NCBI GenBank assembly: GCA_029204225.1
Contig: CM055111.1
Span: forward strand, 24,361,874-24,425,873
DNA from: Diphasiastrum complanatum
Taxonomy: Eukaryota > Streptophyta > Lycopodiopsida > Lycopodiales > Lycopodiaceae
DNA: 64,000 bases
Reading direction: 5' to 3'
The notes beneath the pieces are model-generated. The model was given only the letters and a program-made list of their open reading frames with translations. It had not been told where the DNA came from and searched no databases. A program made the position numbers and the translations under genes. Position 1 is the stretch's first letter. Each line of letters opens with the position of its first letter. Positions 56,617-64,000 of the stretch are shown one piece after another.

Positions 56617-57990
56617 GTGGCTCCCTCACCACCACCATCGGTCACTGACGACCAACCCTCAACTTCAATGCCATATCCGAATGTGAGAGAAGAAAGAAGA
56701 CAATACCAGAAAATAAGACACTGGGTACAGAAAGCACAAGCGGAGGAAGAAGAGCAAGAAAGAGTTAATCCCATGGAACCTCCAGTTGGCGTTGAACGAG
56801 AACCGCAAGTAGGCTCACCACTGCGCACTGATCAAAATGATCAGTTGCACCAACATGAACCACCTTTTCACATGGTGGAGCCTGAGGAACCGCACACTGA
56901 AAGGCTCACACTTTTATTGTCAAGCCGTGTTAGTTTACCACTCGGAGAACCACTGCGGATTGCACCACAAGCGAAAAGCCTTCTAGCTGAATGGGCCAAA
57001 GCGGATGAGGAGACTCCTGCCACCACCGTTGCTCCCCTCACGTTTAATCCCCCTGATTCTTAGTTGTCTCTCGACACTCTGGCATGGATGCAAGTCATCA
57101 ATTTTTCACCCCCACGCCAGACCATTTCTGCTCCATTCTCATCTTCCATACTCCACACCACACTTCAGTTTCCCTGTGTTCCTCCCATTCTCTTGTTTGG
57201 ACAAACCATCCTCACCCCTGTTTCTACTGTTGCTTCTAGCACCCCACCTGTTTTGCCACCAAAGGTTGCCGAGGGCAACCAACCGTTGTCTGATGATGCA
57301 TTTGTTCAAACCATTTTCATACCATCGCCAGATCGAACTGATCCCATTGCCCTAGATGGCATCAGTTCCAACGAGAACCTCATTGAAGACAATGATGACG
57401 GAGCTCCACAAGTCGTCGGGGCTGATACCACACAAGCCCCTATCAGTGCCAGTGTACCGGCTGCTCCCACTGACTTAACGATGGCCTGCCAGACTCTAGA
57501 CAAGTACATCCTGGAGGTAGTAATAGCCAAGGCTATTTTGAAAAGCAGGGTACTACACCTGGCAACAAGCAACACACAACTGCGAGCGAAACTCACGAAG
57601 CTGCAGCATGAGCTGATTCTAGCTCAACAACATGAACAAGAAGGGCACTGAGAGATTGCCAGGCTGCAACAGAAGGAGAAGGACCTCAATCTATACATCC
57701 AAAGCCTCTCCAAAGGGCTGATAGAGACCTCCATGAAGGTGCGGGAGCTTCAATCTGAAGCATCCCAATGGCTTGCTCCCCTCCAGGCGCAACTACAAAT
57801 TTACGAAACAGAGAATACGCGCCTGGGGACAGAAGTCAAAGCCCTACAAAATGAAAAGCTTGTCTGGTTAGCTCAATCTGCACCAGACTCAAGGCCGCTA
57901 TATGAATCAGAGATGAATCTCTTTAGGCGTCAGGTGAAGGTCTATAGCCAAACATTAAACAACTACCAGACAAAGTTCAATAAATATTGA
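56617..57990 (+). pseudogene. J coiled-coil frame, unrecognised (fossil)
   Basis: It begins with a proline- and acid-rich region (VTDDQPSTSMPYPNVREERR) and ends with heptad-like, leucine/glutamine-rich helices (AKAILKSRVLHLATSNTQLR; LQHELILAQQHEQE; VRELQSEASQWLAPLQAQLQ; VYSQTLNNYQTKFNKY). A relative lies at 63123-63640. No catalytic motif or signal peptide is seen. It takes the place where pol would be expected. Function unknown; oligomerisation would fit the heptads but is inference. Confidence 0.6.
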
Positions 57991-58102
57991 AGAAGCACAA
58001 CTCACGAGCTCGCCCAGGCCAAACAAGCTCTCAAGGCTTGCCAACAGTTCATGGAGAAGAAGGCCCAGCCCACCCCCGTGGTAATTCCACCACCACCCAT
58101 TT

Positions 58103-58960
58103 TTGACGCTGCACAGGCCAGTACGAGCCAAGACCAAAGCTAGCAAGCAGCCGGGGGGGTTAGTCAAAATCAAGGGTCTGAAAGCCAAGACCTTTACCAG
58201 CCGGGCCTTCCAAAGACCAAAGTCCGTGGAGGAGAAAATAAATGAATTCCTATCAAAGTATCCCCATGAGTCATCAAGAGGCGGCTGGCAGATATCGTTT
58301 TCAGCTTAGACAATAAAGGGCAAGGAGCTGCAAGCATTACCTGCCCTCCAACCACAACCAGAGTGGTGTCAACAACTGTTTGAAAGAGACTCTGCGGCCA
58401 TCAGGGCCTATGTGACAAGTCCACAACAATTCTGGGTGAACGCACACTTTCTGCCATGCACACGACGATCCAAATGGGCGGAATGCGGCACCCCTCTGGA
58501 CAAGATCACAATTCAAAATTTCAATTGGCCGATCATTCCATCAGAGTACGGTTTGGCTACGGATGTAGATGCCAGAAGGGCTCTCACCCTATTCGCCAAT
58601 AACTACTTCAACTGCCCTAATCCAACAGTCCACGTGGCAGCCACTTACGCCCGAAAATTAGAGCATTTAATGGGGATTGAAACTAAATGGGACAATTTTC
58701 TCTCCCCCATATTCTTTGACCCTAATAAGGCACTAGCTTTCGACAAAGTCGAAGATCAGCTACCAGTTGCTTGTGTGTATTATCGAGCTGCCCTTCTTGG
58801 CGATCCTTGGAAGCGCGGATTCCAAGCGTGGGTCGACCAAGACTCACTAACATGAGTCCACAAGTCCCTTCACACGCCCAAGTACTTGAAGAAATTGGAC
58901 CGCCTCAACTTTATGGAAGACGTCACGGGCCACCTAACCCAACAAAGGCGGGCCAAGAAG
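58103..58960 (+). pseudogene. J frame with unrecognised ALQPQPEW/NWPIIP/YYRAA domain (fossil)
   Basis: Landmarks in order are KELQALPALQPQPEWCQQL, then ITIQNFNWPIIPSEYGLATD, then FANNYFNCPNPTVHVAATYA, then ACVYYRAALLGDPWKRGFQA. K at 50 kb shares the first, second and last landmark at similar spacing. There are no obvious metal ligands, nucleotide-binding loops or membrane segments. Its place just before the 3' LTR is where some Athila elements carry an env-like frame, but it lacks the transmembrane helix expected of that. I leave the function open. Confidence 0.6.
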
Positions 58961-59018
58961 ACTCTTTACTGAACCGACAGACTGCCGAGGGATCGACACT
59001 TCTTCAAGCTGTGGGTCC

Positions 59019-59828
59019 TGTTGGGGGTGTTCCCAACGAATTGTAAATAAATAAAATTGATCAATAAAATGTGTTGCGAGGGCATGGCATCCTGCGCGTA
59101 TAAGCCCATGGCCCAATGAGCCCACAAGCCTAAGTTGTAAATAAAATAAAATAGACTTCGGCCTTTGAATTAAAATAAAACTAGAGGCCCAAAGTCATTT
59201 TTAAACTTAGAGATTACTTTTTAGAGTTGGGTCCAAATTGGGACTCACATGAATCTTGTGAATTTCAATGTATTTTTTGTGGACCCTTGGATCAAGTTGG
59301 GTCCAAGATGAATGGATAGGATCAATGTAAATATTAGCCAATAGGATTTTGGGGCAAGGCCTTTCCCTTTTTATAAAAAGACACCATTTGTACTCTATTT
59401 TCATGCTTAATAGAGAGGAGGAGACTCTATCATTTTGAGAGCTCAAGCATCCTCATTTGCTAATCACTCTTGATTATGCTATTGTTGTGCTTGCTTGTTA
59501 TTTCCATTTCCCATGCTTTTTGTTTATGCTAGTTAAGGTTTTTCCATAAGCAATGAAATCGAGCATTTGAGCTAACCTCCATCTCATCTCTCTCTCTTTC
59601 TCTCTTCTCCTTCTTCTTTATCTTCTATTCTATCCTTTCTCTTCACCAACAATCATGATGAAGTTAGGGAGTAGATTTAGTGTGAGTAGAGTCAGGGGAG
59701 GTAGAGTTAGACAAAAAATAGAGAACTAACTAAAAGTAGCATCTATGCATAGTTAGGTGCCTATCCAGTGAACTAACCCTTGTTGACAGGCGGGAGGGCT
59801 ATTACAACGTCGAATCGAAGACCCTACA
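59019..59828 (+). repeat. Second LTR of J
   Basis: TGTTGGGGGTGTTCCCAACG ... ACCCTACA. It aligns with 53965-54762 throughout. Uniquely, it is followed by another primer site and leader rather than by host flank. Confidence 0.85.
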
Positions 59829-60690
59829 GTGGCACCGATGCCGGGGATAGGTTTCCACTAACTAGTGTAGTTGTATTTTAGCTATTTTCTTGCTTTTTAG
59901 AGTAGTTTTAGATAGATTTTTGGGAGTTTAGAGTTAGTTTTTTTTTTTTGTTTTTTTTTTTTTTTTTTTGTGTTTGGACTGTTCACAGCTAGCGGAAGAG
60001 GTGTGAGAGGGTAGAGGAGGCCCTGAACAGCCTCTAAGGGCTTGAAACCCAAACCAACCAGCCAAAAAACCCAAAAAACACACCAATCTATATTTTGGAG
60101 AGAAAAAGAGCCTAAAATCTCATCAGATTTTTATATCTCCAAAACCGGTGTGAATTAACCCTTGCATGACTGGCAGTAGCTCCAGGGTACTGTCCCAGAC
60201 CTGCATAGAAGCCTGCGAGAGTTAGTTCCAAGTAGATTGTAAAAATCAGAGAAAAATCATAAAGAAATTCAAAAAACCCTTGAAAAAATCCAAAAAAACA
60301 CTCTGAAGTTCCATCTCAGTGAGACCAGGACACAGAGAAGCTTGCGAGAGTTATTTTGATGTCTAAGTATCTGTGCAAGACTTCCCAGTGAAAAAAGGAC
60401 GGGAAAGTACCAGAGAACCCTTGCAGACACCAAATTTTTCAGTTCAAGTGGGCAAGAACTCTCGCAGAAGATTCTGAAGTTCCATCTCAGTGAGAGAAGG
60501 ACACAGAGTCAGCCTGCAAGAGTTAGTTTAATTCCAGTGAGCAGAAAATTGGGTTTAAGTGCTAAAAAATCACTAAAAAGTGAGGATCCAACAAATCCTT
60601 CCAGTAATAACTCTCGTAGATCCTCTCAATCAATTCAGAATGATAAATTCCATCAGTGATGAACCCTGCGAGAGTTAGCTTTGGGATGGT
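59829..60690 (+). mobile_element. Second J leader joined to the far LTR
   Basis: TGGCACCGATGCCGG at 59830-59844 is a primer-site variant. The sequence to about 60690 then matches the J leader at 54764-55320, with extra repeat units. A run of T and G lies at 59938-59970. It stops at the gag of D3, so the window holds LTR, internal region, LTR, then the start of a second internal region. Confidence 0.75.
60290..60690 (+). repeat. Iterated hairpin-forming units in the J leader
   Basis: Units of about 130-150 bases recur, with AACTCTCGCAGA at the start, GTTCCATCTCAGTGAGA in the middle and CTGCAAGAGTTAGTT at the end. The outer words are complementary (AACTCTCGCAG with CTGCGAGAGTT). One unit lies at 55228-55310, and three more, progressively diverged, lie here. 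Confidence 0.65.
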
Positions 60691-62560
60691 GAAGATCAAG
60701 CCAAAATAGTAATCCATTCAAAATGATTTGAACTAGTTCATCATCTTTGATTTTATCATCTATAAAAGACAACTCCTTATTCAAAGATTTGATCCTAAAG
60801 ACATAATTTTGGGCACTTTCACTACTTCCTTTCATGTTTTGAAGGATTTGATTTCTAAGCATGAGTATCCTTGAAGAATTCTTGGATCCATAAATTGCTT
60901 TTAATGAATCCCATGCCTCTTTGGATGTGGTACAAGATGAGATTTCCTTCAAAAGTTCATTACTTACATTCATCTTTATGCAATGTAATGCACCTCTACA
61001 TCTCTTTTTGTACTTTGCCAATTCAACTCCTCCTTGAGGTTCTACTTCCACCTCAAGTACTATGGCATAAAGATCATGAAGTACAAGTAAAGTCACCATT
61101 CAAACTATCCAAGTAGCATAATTAGTGGATGTAAGCCTTTCACTAGCTTCAAGCAAAAAACCACCCATTGATGCCATTTTTGAATGTGAAAAAGCACTAG
61201 AAACTCTTATGGTTTCTCTAAGAGATCTGAACCTATAGTCTTCTAGCAATTAGAAAGCTTATAGACACAATCCTATCACTCATGAACCAATCTAGAATGA
61301 TGGAAATTTAGATTCTAGTCTCAAACTTGCAAAATCACTCCTTAATCTATGATTTTTAGCAATATCTCTCTTCAACTTCAACATACACTCAAAAAATCAG
61401 AGTAGATCAATTAATGCACCTAATTAAAGCTTCAAATTTAATTTTTTGGCTGATCTAATCCAAGAACTAATCAAGGGATTAGATTCTCTATAGAAAATGC
61501 TTGATTTTGCACTAAAAATCACTCAAATTGGGTGTGTGTGTCAAATTGTACAAATTTTTGAAATTTCTTAGCCAAAACCGGAGCTGTACGGCCTCACACG
61601 TGTGAAAAGAGTTCCTACAGCCCACAACAAGTTCTGGTCCAAAAATTTTGAGGATATCTATCAAATCCAACTCGCTACCCAAAATTTGACTAGTTTCCTA
61701 AAACTTGCTAATTTTGGCTTTGATTTGGATCAACCCTATCAATTTCAATAAAACCTCTTGTACTTGGCTCTGATACCATGTGGAAAAAGTACAAAATGGA
61801 CCAAGAGTGGATCCTTATTTGATCCTCAAGAGGGATTGGATGTTAGATTTACTTGATCTATCAATCTACAAAAGATTAAGATCAATCTAGATCAGTTCTA
61901 GACATAAAATCTTAACAAGAACAATCATTTAATGAAGGTAAATGTACTTGCTAGTTTCACACGTGTGAAACCCTGTCAGAGTACGGACTCCAACCTGAAA
62001 ATAAAGTACACTATGGTAGAACCTCAAAACAATCAAAACAAATGTAGACAAATTGAGAGAATTACACATGGCCAAATATGCATATATACAAATTTTGGAG
62101 CTTGAGGTACTGGTCATGCATCAGATCTCACACAGGTGAGGATGCCTTGTCATCATCATGCAATTTTGACACTTGGACCAAACTTTCTATTTTGGGCATT
62201 TTTGGTCCAATTTCCTACTATTATATGGAGATCTTCATAGAAATCTTCTAGAAGCAAAAACTCGCCTACTTCAGTTATTTCCACACGTGTGAGATGTCCT
62301 CTACACATGGGATATGACACCTATCAAAAGTATTTGGCTCATGCAATCAATAGATTGATGACATGTGTCATATATCTAGAAAACTAGTTTTTGGCCATTT
62401 TAGCCACTAGAACTTGAATTAACTCATATGTAAAACATATATGTTTATGGTACATGACAAGTACACTAGTTTCACACGTGGAAACAGACTCCACACATGT
62501 GTGATCATCCTATATACATGATTTTGGCCTTGACCAAACATGATTTTTGCATTTTTCACA
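60690..62560 (-). mobile_element. Copia element D3 (5' LTR, primer site, leader, gag), broken
   Basis: On the minus strand the LTR is 62560-61779 (782 bp). The primer site TGGTATCAGAGCC lies at 61778-61766. A leader of about 600 bases matches the D1 internal start (22048 onward). Gag starts MASMGGFLLEASERLT near 61180 and runs to about 60700 (EVEVEPQGGVELAKYKKRCRG, CIKMNVSNELLKEISSCTTS, VFRIKSLNKELSFIDDKIKD). It is copia gag of the same broad type as E. It is truncated where it meets the J leader and has a small number of breaks. It shows the gag that non-coding D1 lacks. Confidence 0.85.
61766..61778 (-). promoter_or_regulatory. Primer-binding site of D3
   Basis: The reverse complement reads TGGTATCAGAGCC and abuts the LTR end. 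Confidence 0.88.
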
Positions 62561-62660
62561 AACGCCACATCAACCAGAACCAAACCAGCTACAGTATCCA
62601 CGACGGTTATGTACATCCTTTCACACGTGGGAACAAGCTCCACAATTGTGAGATCTCACA
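62561..62660. repeat. Scraps of J internal sequence and D LTR
   Basis: 62561-62607 matches 55884-55930 of J (CCACATCAACC-GAACCAAACCAGC-type sequence). 62608-62660 resembles a D LTR stretch (TTTCACACGTGGGAACAAGCTCCAC). D3 therefore sits beside, or inserted into, another J-type copy. Confidence 0.6.
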
Positions 62661-63640
62661 ATGAACATAGATATTAAGATTAACATAATATGTTGACCAA
62701 GTTGGAAGTGAAAATTTCAACACCCTTTGACCTCCAATCCCCCGGAAGAAGATTCGAGCAGTTCCATGATACCATTAATACTTTTGATAATCAATGTTAG
62801 ACAGATCAACAAGAAGGTCAAGAAGTTCAGGCACCAAATACCATCAGGATCGTTCATGCGGTTGTATCTCCGAAGCAGTTCTATGCCACCGTGCCTGAAG
62901 GATTTGAAGGAGAAGATCTCTTCAAGGAAGAAGAGCCACAAGCAAAAACTCAAGGCCAGCCCACCTGGAGCTGCTATTCCTTCTGCTGTTGCTACTATTG
63001 TATCCGCGGATTCCAGTCATGCACTTGGATAAGTCAATAACCTTGCGTGAGTGATCCAAACCATGATTGACAAGAAAACCACCATGGAGTAGTGAATCTC
63101 CAAGCTGGAATCAAAAAATACTTTGATCAGCCAGAAAGTCATCTTGTTGAATCGAGAGTTGAAGGTCGCCAAACAGCATGAAGCCAAGTTAGAATCGAAG
63201 ATAAAAAAGGCCAAGCAATTAGTTGAAACCTTAGAAGGCTATGTGGCTACTCTCCGAAATATGATAACGGCTATAGAAGATCAAGTGGATCAAGCCGTTC
63301 AGGATGCAAAACAACAAGTACTGCTGCTTCAGGGGCAACTAGACATGGCAATGCTTGATCGAGAGACAATTCAAGTGAATTGGATGCAACCACCCTTGAA
63401 CAAGACACGTACCTACAAACACAAGTTTCAGATCGTCTTGTCTCACCAGAGGGGGTCAGTTACTTGTTCAAGAAATTCAAAACTTATCGCACCTCGCTGG
63501 TTGATTTCCAAGAATGGTTTAATAAGTTCAAATGAGCAACATCGACTGAGTTGGTCAAGGCCAAATTGACAATCAAATATTATGAAAAAGCAGTCGCTCA
63601 GGTCCCACAATCGATCCCCAAGATTCTAGTTCCCTCTCTA
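62661..63640 (+). mobile_element. Reading frame Q, related to the J coiled-coil frame, broken
   Basis: A lysine/serine-rich first part (KVKKFRHQIPSGSFMRLYLR) is followed by long heptad-like helices from 63123: ISQKVILLNRELKVAKQHEA, KQLVETLEGYVATLRNMITA and EDQVDQAVQDAKQQ. Near 63500-63600, FQEWFNKFK followed by TELVKAKLTIKYYEKA parallels J's NYQTKFNKY followed by HELAQAKQALKACQQFM. Q is therefore a diverged relative of the J coiled-coil frame and supports the idea that this frame is a lasting part of the family. It has a few breaks. No LTR is seen. Confidence 0.55.
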
Positions 63641-64000
63641 TCCTCTTCCTCCATCTCTCATGCTTTCTTTTTATTTGCTAATTGTTGGATTTTATGCTTG
63701 TTGGGATTGAATGTTCTTATGTTTTTTGTGAGAGAGAAGAGGAGAGAGAGGGGCAAGTTTCTATCATTGTGGATCAGGGTTAATGGTTGTAGTGTTAATG
63801 CTTAGTGCTAATAGATCTTAGTGTTAATGTGCACATGCTGGATTATGAAATATGCTATCGCTCTCATGGAAACGAACCTCTGCGTGACAACTAATCTCGT
63901 CTCCTTGATGCTTGTGTGCTTGGATCTAGGATTGAGACTAGGATAGCCCACTACAGCGTTCTTACAGAATGATTAAATTTTTGAATCTGAAGCAACAACA
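63641..64000. other. No recognised feature
   Basis: Pyrimidine-rich sequence near 63630-63665 (CTCTCTATCCTCTTCC) followed by mixed DNA to the window edge. There is no gene or LTR end I can support. Confidence 0.4.

Larger units (their letters stand above)
53965..59828 (+). mobile_element. Gypsy-type non-autonomous element J with both LTRs and no recognised pol, broken
   Basis: LTRs of about 800 bp lie at 53965-54762 and 59019-59828. The primer site TGGCGCCGTTGCCGG (54764-54778) is of the kind used by Tat/Athila-type Ty3/gypsy elements. After a 600-base leader, a retrotransposon gag-like region lies at about 55400-55790 (RIRDYIE, MWFLAGLPRSIRRELKRW). Zinc-knuckle segments follow near 56375-56500 (CYGCDEGHKIAEC). 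A proline/acid-rich stretch lies at 56617-57063, and a coiled-coil region at about 57480-57990. The unrecognised ALQPQPEW/NWPIIP/YYRAA domain lies at 58320-58855. I find no protease, RT, RNase H or integrase. LTRs differ by roughly 5-10% by eye. Several breaks are present. It resembles the TR-GAG class of gag-only elements, with additional frames. Confidence 0.8.

Noticed and set aside
58103-58960. An env-like gene of an Athila-type element
   Set aside because: The position would fit, but there is no signal peptide, no transmembrane helix and no cleavage-site pattern in the fragment.

Overview
This window looks like repeat-rich intergenic DNA from a land plant nuclear genome. It is AT-rich and packed with Ty1/copia-type LTR retrotransposons that carry the plant-typical primer-binding site TGGTATCAGAGC. 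It also holds one Ty3/gypsy-type family with a TGGCGCCGTTGCCGG primer site, and two scraps of a plant BCS1-like AAA-ATPase gene. I see no intact host gene. The species cannot be named from the sequence.

All element names here (B, D, E, F, H, I, J, K, L, M, P, Q, T) are my own labels. All coding remnants are treated as fossils. Layout: 1-6194, pieces of copia family F in both orientations, including a probable solo LTR, plus copia fragment L. 6195-10550, a nest made of H beside/in I, a small tRNA-bearing TRIM (T), and a piece of the LTR of B. 10689-17913, two copia 5' halves (E plus, Eprime minus) meeting tail to tail. 17940-20538, the 3' half of F with its full LTR. 20539-25305, non-coding LTR element D1 inserted into an anonymous element M. 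25972-27407, a duplicated block with the first AAA-ATPase scrap. 27408-33107, a second copy of the H/I/T/B nest. 33108-35744, copia B pol remnants. 35745-37672, the second copy of the AAA-ATPase block. 38160-38906, a gypsy integrase scrap. 38906-43939, T with B1 inserted in its primer site. 43940-49912, an inverted third copy of the I/T/B nest followed by M and D2. 49913-51060, the K reading frame. 52473-53964, copia P. 53965-60690, the gypsy-type element J with a second leader joined to its far LTR. 60690-62560, D3. 62661-63640, the Q reading frame, related to J.

Two things stand out. First, T is a terminal-repeat retrotransposon in miniature whose 124-bp LTR contains a tRNA-like sequence with good Pol III A- and B-box matches, an arrangement reminiscent of the 5S-bearing Cassandra elements. 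Second, J is a gypsy-type element with LTRs, primer site, gag and zinc knuckles but no recognisable pol. It carries instead a coiled-coil frame and an unrecognised domain (ALQPQPEW ... NWPxIP ... YYRAA). Relatives of these two frames occur separately in K and Q.

The architecture implies a history. I, T, B and H nested together first; the nest was then duplicated, once directly and once inverted. This leaves imperfect inverted arms (about 23.2-33.1 kb against 43.15-49.8 kb) around a 10-kb centre. LTR pairs differ by about 4-5% for D1 and B1 and about 5-10% for J, counted by eye. That suggests insertions a few million years old or less, if common plant substitution rates apply.
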